Source of the DNA: Maylandia zebra
Taxonomy: Eukaryota; Chordata; Actinopteri; Cichliformes; Cichlidae
Assembly: GCF_041146795.1 (NCBI RefSeq)
Contig: NC_135167.1
Span: 28,427,454-28,491,453 of the forward strand
Direction of reading: 5' to 3'
DNA length: 64,000 nt
Shown: positions 1 through 17,699 of the stretch, piece by piece
Layout of the letters: each line of letters begins with the position of its first letter
Position numbering within the stretch: position 1 is the first letter of the stretch
The notes under the pieces: model-generated
Seen by the model: the letters and a program-made list of their open reading frames with translations, nothing else
Told to the model about the DNA's origin: nothing
Database searches by the model: none
Position numbers and translations under genes: made by a program

Positions 1-339
1 GTGTGGAAGCTGTTACAAAGGTCTAGGAAAAACAGAAATTCCCATTTTCAGGGTGCAATAAGTAGAATCCCTTACACTAGGTGGGGTCACAGATGTTTTG
101 CAGAAGCATGCACACATGCTAGGAAGAACTACTTTTTCCGTGAGTGACTTTTGTAAATTTGTGCAGCACATTCCCGTCAGAGCAGCAGATGTTTAAATCT
201 TCCACCAGATAATGCTTCAGCCTGCACGAAGCTCTGCTGGAGGAGCTGCTTAGCATGTTAACTTTGCAACGCAATACATATGCAGACATATCTGTAATAA
301 CATCAAAGCTGTTAATTCTTCAAATTCACACGGTGGAAG

Positions 340-516
340 AAGAGGAAGCTACTTTCGGCCGCTCCCTTATTCACAGGAGGTCGCCGTTCGCATGTTTGAC
401 TTGGCAGAGTTTTTATGCCGGATACCCTTCCTGATGCATCCCCGAAGGGATGTGTGTCTCCTCCCAGGATTGAACTGGGGATCTTTTGCTTGTTAAGCGA
501 GCATGTAAACCCTGAC
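340..516 (-). repeat. tRNA-derived SINE-like repeat, copy 1
   Basis: Read on the minus strand, the segment contains a Pol III B-box-like AGTTCAATCC followed by a body with GGGTATCCGGC and TGTGAATAAGGGAGC. A second, shorter copy of the same family lies at 32258-32340 on the plus strand, with the same order of motifs (ACAAGCAAAAGATC, then TCAAACATG, then TGTGAATAAGG). Two dispersed copies plus a tRNA-like promoter motif support a SINE. The family name is not known to me. Ends are approximate. Confidence 0.6.
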
Positions 517-520
517 GCAT

Positions 521-1735
521 TTTTAGTATTTAAAGAGTTGCAATCATACTTAATTTTGCAGCTATAAAAGGTGGACCTGACAAATGTTTGTATTAGTGCT
601 TTTAAATTTCTGCGCACTGTCTTAATTAACAATCATAATGCATTAACACATATATCAAGAAATCAAAAAGAACAGCTTCTCCAGAATCTAATGAATGACA
701 AAGATTCCCCTGATTTCTCAGATAGTGAATATAATGTTGGATTAATATTTCTCCACTAGATGGCAGGCTTGCGGTCCCTTCAGTCTTTCAACACTGAACC
801 AGACTGAACAGGTAAAATGATAATTCAAAGTCAAAACTTAAAAGACTGATGCAATCCATAGATCAGATGAGTTGTTTGTTCCTGGTGTAAAAATGGTGTG
901 ACATTGCTTTCTTCCGTTGAGTCAGAGGGAAAGAAATGTTTCCTAGCCACACGTGATCTCTCTTCCTTTGACCTTGCATGTCTGCCCTTTTGCTGCGAGC
1001 AGGAAAGAGAGCGACTAATGGCGAGCCAGCCGACATGTCGGACAGGAAGGACATGTCAGAGAAGTAACAATGCCACAGCATTGGATTTGTTTAGTCGGGC
1101 GCAGTCAGCACTATCTGATCTACCAGAGGGACAACAAGAGGAAGGAAAGCCTGACAACATCGAGCGGCAGCTACAACTCACACCTGCACAAACCTGAAAC
1201 AGTGCTGCTGGGCTGGGGAGTATAGATATATGTACAACACGATAAGTAGCCAGACATGAGCCACATCAGTCACCAGTAAAATATCAAGTAGGTTTTATTG
1301 AACAGAAGAGTCTGAGTCTTCTTAATACTTTGAACATAAACCTGCAGAGAAGAGCTGTGACTAGCATTCTCAATATTTTCACTTCATCACGGAGCCAGTG
1401 AGATGTGAAGAAGGGGGCTTTGTGATTTATTTGTCTGTGTAAGCACAACATAAGAAATGTTTTATGTTGTACTTCCCTCGCTAAATTGATTCATTTGTTT
1501 CTTAGTGCGCTTTTATAATTGAATTTCTCTTGTTCGTTAAGATAATTACTCAGACAGTCTGGGACGAGAGAGCCATGGAGAAGCACCAAGTACTGTAATT
1601 CGATTAAAGAGACTTTCTTTTGCTCCACTGAATCTTCATAGATAGATAGATAGAGAGAGAGATAGATAGATAGAGATAGATAGATAGATAGAGATAGATA
1701 GATAGAGAGAGATAGAGAGATAGAGAGAGAGAGAG

Positions 1736-1811
<76 letters not shown>

Positions 1812-4800
1812 CTAGTTTAAGGTCAATCCAAAATCCTAGCGTTTGAACTTGTGTGTATGTGTGTGTGTTTGGAATATCAATGCCTCAATAAGTGGACAAG
1901 CAGAACTCCTCAACTGGGCCATTAAAGCACACTGCCAAGTAAGTGCTGTATTTCATTATGAAAGGATTTATTACTCTGTATGTTCCACTCAAGCAGGAAA
2001 TTGTCCTGAAGTACCTGAAGATCAAATATGAAAGGTGGAACCATGCAGTTTTACCTTCTCTGGAAGGCAATTTAAAGTCACTGCAAGCATTTACTGTGTC
2101 CACCAGGTGGTGCTGCAGAACGATCCTAATGTTCACAAGGAGAGACGGAGACTTACAGACAAGCATTGTATTCATGCCTGAACATAGAGCAGTGTGTTCT
2201 TGTTTAATTGCGACAAACAGCAGGCCCGAACACCTTCCACTGTCTCGTCCAGCTGCAGGCCTCCAGCCAAGTGTACTTGGTGCCATAGAAAAACATGAGA
2301 TGTTTACTGTGATTAGGCTGCACAGGAGAAGATAACGCTATCAGGCCACTACGGTAGTTAATTCCATTGTTTGATTCTTATCTGGAACTGAAGGTCAAGT
2401 GTGGTACCAGGGTACAGCCACCGACTAGTGTGCCATTAAATGAAAACCTTCTGACTCAATTTTCTCAGAACAACTACAATAAATCAGAAGAGCACCGCCG
2501 CTGAGCAGATCATGCCTCTAACCCAAAGCCAGCCAGTTGTTCCCAACATGGCCAGTTAGTTCAGTATTGATTCTCTGTCATGCTGTTATACCACTATAAC
2601 CATCTGACCTATGAAAGCTGAGCTCACAGCACTGGCCTGAAATCCAGCACACACTGCCCTCCAAGGGGAGAGGGAGCGCCATGTGAGGAAACACTCAGCT
2701 CACCCTCTGGGCTTAGGACTGCAGGACTTTCACCGAAAACGTTTGCCCTTGGCTCATGCCCTGTTAGTATCGCTGCTTTAGTCTCTGCACTTCTAACCAT
2801 GCCTACCTTGCACAACTTGACCCCACTCTTACATTGATCTTTTTTAAAAACTCCTCTTGGGACAAATCAATCAATTCTTTGGTCAACTCACGGAAATTCT
2901 GACACTCTCTGACAATATAATAAAACAGATAGACGTTAAAGCTCATTTTAGTTTTTGTATTCGATTTTTTATAAGGGTGTGTTATAAGCTAGTTTTACAA
3001 TGCGCACTTTGACCCTTGCAAGTGAAAAGTATGACATAAACAGATGCTGCTTGCGTGCCTGAAAAATATGAGCACCAAGGACTAATTACTCACTGCTGTT
3101 TAGGTTAGTGTAGCCTCCGATTATAAGGACTACAAAACAAGGCAAAGCCCAGAGGCACAGAATATTTAAAAAGAAAACTAAAACATAACATTTGAAATCA
3201 AGAAAATAAACGCAAAGCAAGCAACAAGCTCAAGAATGCACGGGAACTCAAATTCATGATTATATCTTTCTGATTTTGCTTTATTGCCAACTATCGGATA
3301 CCTCTGGGTTCTAAAATCAAGCAATTTGAAAAGGAAAAAAAACCAAACACGTACTATTTGGCTCAACCTTATTCACAGCCACACAGAGGCCACGGTCTGT
3401 GGTAAAGTTATAAGGCTGACTGACTGAGTTTCATCAGGTGTCACATGCGGTCATTACTGGAATTCAATCGAAAACAAAACCAAAAGCTTGGGAATCTCTG
3501 CTAAACAGAAAGAGCTCGTGCTGCTGAGTGTACTGGACCTCGGCTCACTCAGGCTCCAAACCACTGACAGTGAAAGCATTTTCATTAATGGAGCAAATAC
3601 AGCATTTTTTTTAAATGTATTTGTGCAACTATTTAGCTTGTAATACAGTATTAAGTATGCTACTTTGGATCCATTTTGATAGCCTATTAACGTTATTTAT
3701 TAGCTAAACAGACTGATTATCAGCATGTTGTTTGTTTTGAGCAAAAAAATATGACACATCATCCCAGAGCCTCCGTTTTGTTTCCATGTTTGGATTTTTC
3801 CAACTCAGGAAATGTGATCACCTGAGGAGTAGTCGAGCTTGCTCGGCTTGTTCGTTCAAGCCCGTATACTTATGTGGTATGATGATTATCCCACTGAAGC
3901 TTAAGGTGTGTATGTGTGTATCAGCTCCCACCTACGCAGGAGTAATTACAATTTCACTTCTCTCCTACAGTTATCTCTGTAGAGACACATCTCTGAAAGT
4001 GAGAGGTTCCTTTACCATACTTTTCACGTTCATGTTCATGTTCGTATATATATCCCGCAAAACACACACACGCAAACAAACACCACTTCACAAGTATGTG
4101 TCCTCGTTAAGTTGGCCTCATTTTGAGGGATTTATTTCATTCTAAAAAGCATCAATGTGATTTAATACAGAAAGTAATATTCGTTTTTTTACAGTGCAAT
4201 TTAAGACTCCTGGAATCTGTAAAACAGCCGTGAAAATGATTCGATATAAAATCTTTTTAGTACCATGATCGGCACATCCCACCAGAAAACAAAGAAGTGA
4301 AACAATTCTTTAGCTTTATCCTTTATGGAGGGACACACTTTGGATCGTGGAAGAATCTCAAACACGTTCCTATATTTAACCGTGTGATAGATCAGAGGTA
4401 GAGCACGGGCAAAACCTGGAAGACATGTTCATCAATAACAGTTTATGTCTGCAAATGAAAATCAGCTGTACTTTCCATAGTGTGTTACCTTTATATTAAC
4501 ACATAAAGTTGATTGAGTGATAAGCCAGTCTCAGTGTATTACTTAAAAAGATAGTACACATAATAATTTCACGATAATTACACAGTAATTCCCCCGTCCA
4601 GCAGCCAAGAAAACATATGGGAAGAAAATTATCTACACTGCAGATGCCTGTTTTATACATATATATAGATATATATAGAGAGCGATAGGTAGATATGTCT
4701 ATTACAACATGACTGCATTACATTTCACTTCTGGTTGTGATCTGACTGAACATGAAAATCCTTTCTTCAGCACACTGTCATGCTATGAGCCTCTGGCCCT

Positions 4801-5451
4801 CAGGTGTATTATTTACTCATGCGCGAGAAAGGCATGGCATGCAGTGTTTCCAGACAAAGGCGTGTTTATGAGGGTGTGTTTGCAAATCCAGAATGACAAC
4901 CCAGATGCAAATGGTAAAAAAAACACTCAGAAAAAGAAAGGACAGTGATTAGGACAAAGTGGATTATGAGAAATACATTTGTATTTCAGTTTAAAGGAAA
5001 AAGAAACGTTTGGTGTATATTACTGCGAGCAGCCCAATATTGAGCCTTTTATTGGAAGAAATTTGGCCCCACTTTCTGATATTTATATTCCTTCCTAACC
5101 AACATCAACTGCTTTGTGCCTATGCAAAACAGCTATCTGACATTGGTGTCGCTCCACGACTGCTCAATTCTATTCTAATGAGCTGCGGATTTATGAACAC
5201 ACCCACTACAGAAAACAAAGAAGAAGCACTGACATTTAAGTTAATGACACACATTCGTTGACATTTTAAATCCTTGGATTCTTTTTTAAATCATTTTAAC
5301 ATGTCCACATTGCAAGATGAACATTGTCTCCTCTGTTGATAGATTAAACTTTGATTCCACTGGATCACTGTGTGCCAGAAAAATATCTCTTTTAAATAGG
5401 AAATTTAACTGTGTCCTGATTTGTGCTTTGTTTTGTTTCCACTGCTGCTGC
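521..5451. other. Gene-poor stretch left of the RING ligase
   Basis: No open frame here has recognisable protein similarity, and none can be chained by convincing splice sites. The stretch holds a long GATA microsatellite (entered separately), AT-rich unique-looking sequence, and the probable 3' UTR of the RING gene at its right end. A candidate poly(A) signal for that minus-strand gene, AATAAA on the minus strand, lies at 5048-5053, about 400 bases past its stop codon. Confidence 0.5.
1640..1810. repeat. GATA/GAGA microsatellite
   Basis: About 170 bases of (GATA)n interrupted by GAGA units. The left half is impure and the right half, about 1736-1810, is a nearly pure GATA run. Confidence 0.98.
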
Positions 5452-6537
5452 TCATCCCCTCGCAGCCTCTGAGTCTTCCTCGAAGGCCCTGTTGTCATAG
5501 CGATGCTGCTGTCTCTCTGGGTCGAGGCTCCCTGGGTCAGTCAGTGGGACTTCATACAGGGCGTCTCCTGTCACTGTGATCACGGTGACATCTGGCGGTG
5601 ACTCAGAAGAGAAGCTCTCTTTTCTGTCGTCCTCAACGCCCAGGGCCTTCAAGATGTCGCACTTACACATAGGGCAGGTTCGCCTCTCCAGCAGCCAGGG
5701 CTCGATGCAGGTTTTGTGGAAGATGTGATCACACGTCAGCACGGTCACCACATCGCCTACCTTGTAGGATTCGATACAAACGGCACACATCGAGGAGTCC
5801 GAACTGGTCTCCTCGTCCCCTCTCTTGAGCGTGCGTACCTGCAAACGCTTAATTGCCTTCTTCGCCTCGGATTTCAGTCGCTTCTCATTGCGCTTGCTCA
5901 TGCTCATATTGTAGAGACGGTTTGCGGAGATGAACACAAAGTAGGCGATGGAGGCTGCGGTTACAATGAAAAAGGCAATGGACAGAAAGTAAAGCCAGTA
6001 TGTGTCCATCCAGGGTCCGTGAGCCACGCCTTCACTAATTATCATTTGAACATCAATCCCGTTTTTCACCAACCTGACAATCTCCATGCCCTGAGTGTTA
6101 CCAATCATGATCGCCACAATTTCGTCTGCATCTGAGTGTGCCATGTGTGTAGTGCTGTTTCCACTGCCGTCCACATTATACACAACAACAGCAGCTGCTC
6201 CGAGGCGTTTGGCAGCATTGATCTTCTCACCGAAGGTGCAGTTGCCCCTCTTCACCAGGGCTATCCACGGTGGTAAGGTTTCGTTGCGGTCGTACACAGG
6301 ATCTGGGCCACAGCCTTTGGGGTCTCCCACGGGAAGCGTAACGATGCCAAAAGCTCTTTTCCTCAGAGAGTTACGGCCATACAACCCACACTCACAATAT
6401 TTCTCCTCAGTCTCATTGTAGCTGTTCACAAAGCTTATTTCCACGTTGGCAGTCCAAAATACAAAGGTAGCTGAACAGTGAACAAGCCCTGACAAAAACA
6501 GCAAAAGCAGCAGAGGTGGTTGTGTCTTCTTACCCAT
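5452..6537 (-). CDS. Intronless RNF128/GRAIL-type PA-TM-RING E3 ubiquitin ligase
   Basis: A single uninterrupted frame encodes 361 residues. It has a signal peptide (hydrophobic run PLLLLLFLSGL near residues 7-18), a protease-associated luminal domain with several N-glycosylation sequons and the typical LVKRGNCTFGEKI and VAIMIGN motifs, one transmembrane helix at about residues 180-205, and a cytosolic C3H2C3 RING-H2 (CAVC...CDHIFHKTC...CPMC). A DNRAFEED tail follows, like the DNPTFEED tail of RNF128. Proteins of this family are membrane-anchored ubiquitin ligases of the endosome/ER; RNF128 promotes T-cell anergy in mammals. I chose the ATG at 6537 because the signal peptide follows at once; an in-frame ATG 21 bases upstream would add seven residues. 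Mammalian RNF128 has several exons, so this copy looks like a retrogene, as do mammalian RNF133 and RNF148. Which paralogue it is cannot be decided here. Confidence 0.88.
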   Translation of the reverse strand: MGKKTQPPLLLLLFLSGLVHCSATFVFWTANVEISFVNSYNETEEKYCECGLYGRNSLRKRAFGIVTLPVGDPKGCGPDPVYDRNETLPPWIALVKRGNCTFGEKINAAKRLGAAAVVVYNVDGSGNSTTHMAHSDADEIVAIMIGNTQGMEIVRLVKNGIDVQMIISEGVAHGPWMDTYWLYFLSIAFFIVTAASIAYFVFISANRLYNMSMSKRNEKRLKSEAKKAIKRLQVRTLKRGDEETSSDSSMCAVCIESYKVGDVVTVLTCDHIFHKTCIEPWLLERRTCPMCKCDILKALGVEDDRKESFSSESPPDVTVITVTGDALYEVPLTDPGSLDPERQQHRYDNRAFEEDSEAARG

Positions 6538-8160
6538 GGTAACACTGTTCTTGAACAAGAGGAAGTCCTCTTACTCAGGCTTATTTAGCCTCTTCAAAAC
6601 TTCTTTTTCAAAAAAAGAAAAAAACTCCCAGTTCCTGGTCTGTTCAAGTCTCAGCAGTCTCAATCCGGCGATAGTTTCACCAAGCCTGCTGTCTTCGGTA
6701 ATATGACACGAGCCTTTGGTAACATAAAACAAGCTACGCGTCAGCCACTCACCTCTCGTTATCTTCCTGAACCTTGAACACTGAACACTCCCCGCTGAGG
6801 GCAGGGTGTTGCTATTCAACAAGTTGAAGTACACAAAACACACAGACCTATGTTGTTTCCAGAGCCAAGGAACAGCATTCGAGAAGGAAAGACATGATAA
6901 GCAAATGATAAGAAGACTTTCATAAGGCAAGACTGTGACAGCTGTAAAAACTGCCGCATTCTCCTTGCATAATGATGACAAAAGCAACTCAGCCAGTTTT
7001 TCTAGTTTGACTGGTTTCCTTCCTCTTTTTTCTGCGGCTGCGATCATTGTTTTGTTAAGGTGACAGGCAAGTTTTGCACCGCTGCCTTGTGGCTATTGTC
7101 TCTAATCTACAAATATAGTCTACTGCATATTCTACTGCAGTAGACTAATGTTGCTGAATATTTTTACAGGCTTACGAAAAAAAACTGAGTGAAGAGGATA
7201 AGACTTTTGCACACAAGAGTAATGTTTTTCCATTGTGCTGATACTGTAACTAGAGACTCATCCACCACTGCAGGCATACCAGTGACCACTGAAATAGAAC
7301 GAGGCACTGTCAAGTTTCCGCTGTATCTTCTTACACACAAGTGAAAGCGCACAAACACTAAGAGACAGAAAGGCTTCAAATGACAAATTCGATGGTGAGG
7401 TTGCTGTCCAGCTTGATAGTTTACCTGAGATTGAGACTGGATTGAGATCTGCTCTATTTCATTGAGCCATTTTTACCTTAGTTCACACACACACAAAGAA
7501 TGTGTACACAATGCGCTATTAAATAATCTATTTGACTGGGGCTAGCTCTGTAAATAAAAGACTGTGAGATATTTCCTTTTAGCACAGCTAGAAGTCACAG
7601 CTTCTGATAACAGGAACAATGGTTCTGCTCTGACCCTTAAATTCCAGAAATATTACCCTGTCAAGTTATGAACACGCACTCCAAAAAAGACCTCATGTCT
7701 TGTTCAAGTTAATAAAAACAGACATTCCTCTTTACAGGTGAAGTTTGGTGTTAGATTCTAAAGGTATCCTGAGACTTTCTGATCTAATACTGGCATCTGC
7801 TGGCTGGTTAGTGGTGTGGTCAAAGGAAAAGACAAACCTCCACCAAGCTAGGTGAGTCAGACAGACGTGCAAACTGTCAGCACTGGACACATGTGTGCAT
7901 TTGCTTATATTTTAATCCGAAAAAGAATAGTGATTTCAACAGTGTTCAGTGGTGTTAGTTTGATGATGAACTTAAACTCACTTACTTAAAAAAAATTTAA
8001 AGAATAAAAAAAATTTAATTGTAAAGAAATTAATGGAAGCAGTACGGACGAAATGAATTTGTCCTAATTCACTCCTAAAAGGTTAATTTAATAATAAAAG
8101 ATTAAACAGTACTAAGTTGTTATTCCAATAAATGAACAGAGTCATTAAAAGAGATAGATA
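6538..8160. other. Upstream region of the RING gene, no supported gene
   Basis: A 158-codon open frame on the minus strand (7047 to 6571) ends just before the ligase start codon. It has no recognisable domain and more likely belongs to the ligase 5' UTR or promoter. The rest is AT-rich, with no repeat or coding exon that I recognise. Confidence 0.4.
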
Positions 8161-8166
8161 CTTATG

Positions 8167-9115
8167 AACCACTTTATTAGATACACTTTTCTGGCACTGA
8201 GTTGGACCTCCTTTTGCCTCCAGAACTATTGTAATTCTTCGTAGCATATTCAACAAGGTGCTGGCTTCATGTGCCACCACATCTCAAAGGTGCTCTACTG
8301 TATTGAGATGTGGTGACTGTGGAGGCCATTTGACAGCAATGAACATGCTGTCACTGCGGTCGTAAAGGGATGGCTATGGTCATCAACAGCTAGGTTGAGG
8401 TGTTTTAATGACACTCAGTTTTTATTACACCACTATCAGCCTGAACCGCTGATGCAAGGCTGGATGGATGCACGCTTTCAGGTTTTTTATGCTATATGCT
8501 GACCCTAGCATTCAGCTGTGTCAGCAGAAATTGAGACTTTACAAGCCAGGCAATATTTTTCAAATCTTCTCTTGGAGCATTTTGGCGATTCTGTATGAAG
8601 TGTAAACTCAGTTTCCTGTTCTTGGCTGACAAGACCCGGTGTGGTCTTCTGTAGCTGTAGCTCCTGTATTTCAAGGTTTGACATGTTGCATGCTCAGAGC
8701 TGCTCTCCTCTTTTGGTTGTAATAAGCAGTTACCTAAGTTACTTTTGCCTTCCTATCAGCTGAAAGGAGTCTGGCCATTCTCCTATGACCTCTGACACCA
8801 ACAAGGAATTTTCTCCCAGAGAAATGCTGCACACTAGGGATGGCTGTGTGGGAAAATCCCAGTAGATCAGCTGTTTCTGAAATACTTAGTTCAGCAAGTC
8901 TGGCACCAACAACCATGCCATGTTCAAAGTCACTTAAATCACCTTCCTTGCCTGTTCTGATGCTCAGTTTGAACTTCAGTAGTAACTGTCGTGTGATTGG
9001 TTGATTAGATATTTGCTTTAAGGAGCTGTTGAACAGGTGTGGTCTATGAGTGTAAATGAAATGATAAAAAAATAAATAAAACTTAAAAAAATGGTGGTAC
9101 TTCCTAAATTTATTC
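8167..9115 (-). mobile_element. Decayed Tc1/mariner-type DNA transposon
   Basis: The left terminus carries ACCACTTTATTAGATACACTT, the inverted terminal repeat of a common teleost Tc1-like family; a degenerate counterpart lies near 9095-9115. On the minus strand, pieces of the transposase are visible. The N-terminal helix-turn-helix part includes DLSDFEHGMVVGARLAELS and ISETADLLGFS (about 8735-9000). The central part includes RRPHRVLSAKNRKL (about 8500-8650). Frames are disrupted and the piece between about 8280 and 8490 is shortened, so the copy cannot encode active transposase. Outer ends are approximate. Confidence 0.8.
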
Positions 9116-9126
9116 ATCTCTTCCAA

Positions 9127-10430
9127 AACATACCCATCTTTCCCACATCATCATTTTTAAACTATTGACTCTATCATTATGTCTTTCATCTGGGCAAATA
9201 AACACCATACAATTTCAAAGGCACACTTGCAGAAACCCTCTGAGGGCAGACTTGGCCTCCCAGTTTTCAGGCAATATTATTGGGCTTGCAATACCAGAAC
9301 GTGGGTTTTCTGGAACAGTGTTTCAGCTGTTCCTGCTGTTCAGAAGGGCTGTGGTCCTTCCTGCCAAACATACCTACCAAAATTTTTTAGCAAAGATTTT
9401 GTCCTAGCTCTATTCTCTTCAGATCCTAAAGCAAGTTAGGGGTGCTTTGTGCCAGACCTATCCATTTTTGCACCATAACGCCAAACCTTTCTTTTTTACC
9501 TGGCGTGATGGACCCTGTGTGTAATCATTGGTCAGAATTAGGTCTCCGCACTATTAAGGACGTCTACATCGATAATTGTTTTGCTTCATTTGTTCAGTTG
9601 CAATCAAAATGTATGCTTCCCTCCACTCGTTTATTTCGATACTTACAAATCAGGAATTTTGTTAAACACTCGTTCTCCCATCTGGATCAGCCACCTGCTC
9701 ATAGAGACTTCTATGATTATTTGATTGAAATCCCAAACACCTAATCAGCCAGTTTACTACACTTTTTACACTTAAACCACCTACAAACCTCACCAAGGAT
9801 GCTTGCGTTAAGGACATGGAAGTAGACATATCGGACACTTTGTGGGCCAATGGGTTGAAGAAGATTAAAGAATGCTCTGTTAATGCCAGATTACAACTTA
9901 GGCAGTTCAAAGTCCTTCATCGTTTGCGTTTCTCTAAAATAAAGCTAGGCAGCATTTTTCCATCTATTTCCTCATTGTGTCATAAAATGCAAAGCAATGG
10001 AAGGAACCACTGCCCACCTTTTCTGGTCTTGCCCTAAACTTTTTTGGGCAGAGATATTTAATATGTATAACCGGATTTATGACTTAAAATTAAAGCCGGA
10101 TTGTATACTTGCAGTGCTAGGCTGCTCCCTAACCTCACTGGCACTTAGACGTCCTCTTCAGAAACCCTTAATGTTTGACATGATTGTAGCTAAAAGCTAT
10201 TGTAGCTATTCTTAGAGCCTGGAAATCACCATCTCCTCCCTTGTTTAGGGTTTGGCTATGAGAGAGGATTGCATGTTTGTATATTGCCTTATTTTTTTCT
10301 TTTCTTTTATTGTTTTCCTGTTCTGGTTTTTTGGTTTTTGTCTTACTTTCTGCGCTTGGATGTCATTGTTTTTTATTTGATTTTATGTAATTTTAAGTTA
10401 AAATCTTGTAAATAAACATTAAAAAAAAAC
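9127..10430 (+). mobile_element. 5'-truncated L1-like LINE (ORF2 C-terminal part and 3' tail)
   Basis: Broken frames on the plus strand resemble the C-terminal third of L1 ORF2: FIWANKHHTISKAHLQKP and GLPVFRQYYWAC near 9180-9290, then a zinc-knuckle-like HLFWSCPKLFWAEIF near 10015-10060. The sequence ends in AATAAACATTA plus a short A run at about 10415-10430, the expected polyadenylated 3' end. The reverse transcriptase core and ORF1 are missing, as in typical 5' truncation. It directly abuts the Tc1 relic on its left. Several stops and shifts show that it is inactive. Confidence 0.8.
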
Positions 10431-11622
10431 CTTTAAGAGCAAGTATTTTAAAAAATATCTCCAAGCATACCGTCTATTTACCAGAATACCTGTGTTGGTT
10501 TTTGTTTTAGGGTTTTTTTTAAAATTGCCTTATTTCTTTGTTGCATGACTTCCAGGCTAGGCCCTTATCAGTCTACACAAGATGACCAGCAAACCACAAA
10601 CCCAGTCAATGCCACACAGGGGCGCCATTAACTCACAGCTAGGCTCAGCATCATTCATCACAATTAGCACAACAAAACAAGCAAGTTCAGCTTCATTCGG
10701 CTAGTGTGCACTGCTCACTGGTGCAACAGAAATGCCAGACTGATGATTTAAGCATTTGTCAACCTTAAAGTTGCTTTCATAATATAAATTCATAATGTTA
10801 AATCTTCTGCTTAATGAAATACGTGCAATAGACACAGAGCAGCCTCTCAGAAAACCAGTAATTGAATTGACTCACCTTTTTTCAAATCATCTTGTTTGGA
10901 CTCAGGATAAACTATCCATCGTTTTAATATCCATTCATTTCATGTCTTTGGAGCACGAAGGCGATCCACACAGAGAGCACTCCTGACTGACGCTCTGTGG
11001 CTCCGGGGGAAACTTTGGGGCATGTCCAAACAAGCCCTGGCACCCCGTCCCTCCACATATTCACACCCCCTTTTTTTCCTCACATGTGAGGAGTATGGGT
11101 ATCAGTCTACGGTGTAACTAAAACTACACTAAATCCTGTTTATGGTTATGTTCTGTCTACAATCACGAGTCAGATATGCGCAAAGGCCTAGTTGAGTGGC
11201 CTGCATGTACGCCCACAGTGCCACTGTTTGACGTGAAGATGATCATCTCCAAATTCAGCAAGTGTGTTGCTTAAATGTGTATTTAATCAAGAAAACATTA
11301 CATTTCCACTTGTAAAGCTGCATTAAAACTGTGTTTAAAGAAATCTGGATTTCACCCCTGCTGCGCCTCAGGCTGGATTGTGTTCAAGCTGACTGGAATG
11401 ACTCGCAACTCGTGATCCCCCATTCTTAGTAGCACCAGACTTTAAAATGTCCCCCCTCCCAATAATCTCTCTTTGCAGCTTGCAGCCGTATGTAGTGTTA
11501 GATGCAGCGCTCACAACCAATTTTAGTCCTTAGTACATTTCTACAAGCTTGTAAAGACACACATGCGTCCTTGGATTAATCGCTAATTTCGTATTTATTT
11601 TTTTGTTTTATTTCATTTTAAA
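10431..11622. other. Intergenic region and promoter side of slc24a5
   Basis: No coding exon is supported. The right part should contain the slc24a5 promoter. The clearest motif there is a palindromic E-box at 11080-11089 (separate entry). I saw no convincing TATA box. Confidence 0.4.
11080..11089. promoter_or_regulatory. Palindromic E-box (candidate MITF/TFE site) upstream of slc24a5
   Basis: TCACATGTGA is a perfect 10-base palindrome containing the CATGTG E-box with a flanking A on both strands, the flank preferred by the MITF/TFE factors. It lies 543 bases before the slc24a5 ATG. SLC24A5 is a melanocyte gene, so MITF control is plausible; binding is inferred only. Confidence 0.4.
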
Positions 11623-17345
<5,723 letters not shown>

Positions 17346-17666
17346 GATCTGACCTTCTCAGGACTAAAGCCATATTTTCTGAGTAAAAACAAAAATGTTA
17401 AGCTTTTAAAAATGTACAAATATCAAGTTGCTACGGCACGCATACGTGATGGTCACCTCAGTGAATGATCTATTGTTAATATATTTTACCAAAGGTGGCA
17501 ATGTTCCTAGGATCATTCTTTTGGGCGTGTACACCAAGATCCAGACAAGACCAGTATCATCACAAGGCCCATCTTCACATTGCAAGACATTCCCTGTCTT
17601 ACATAAGGGTCATGAACAAAAAGCTACTGCTCCCACAGGTTTACTGCAATTTCCAATAAGAAAAGA

Positions 17667-17672
17667 AATAAA
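17667..17672 (+). other. slc24a5: Poly(A) signal of slc24a5
   Basis: AATAAA lies 322 bases after the slc24a5 stop codon and is the first canonical hexamer in the 3' flank. Confidence 0.7.
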
Positions 17673-17699
17673 AGGTTTAAACTGAACTCATCTGGCCTT

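Noticed and set aside
1051-1225. Possible coding exon on the plus strand (frame with YQRDNKRKES, then LTTSSGSYNSHLHKPE) after an acceptor-like CAGTCAG
   Set aside because: It looks protein-like and sema6d is a plausible neighbour by synteny, but I cannot match it to a known protein, the downstream donor is poor and no partner exon is seen.
1640-1810. GATA repeat considered as a CRISPR-like or satellite array
   Set aside because: Pure tetranucleotide microsatellite without spacers.
1885-2335. Overlapping 130-codon frames on both strands
   Set aside because: The two strands mirror each other, with no domain and no splice support; chance open frames.
6571-7047. 158-codon minus-strand frame just upstream of the RING ligase
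   Set aside because: No domain, signal peptide or family match; it ends before the ligase start and is better explained as 5' UTR or chance.
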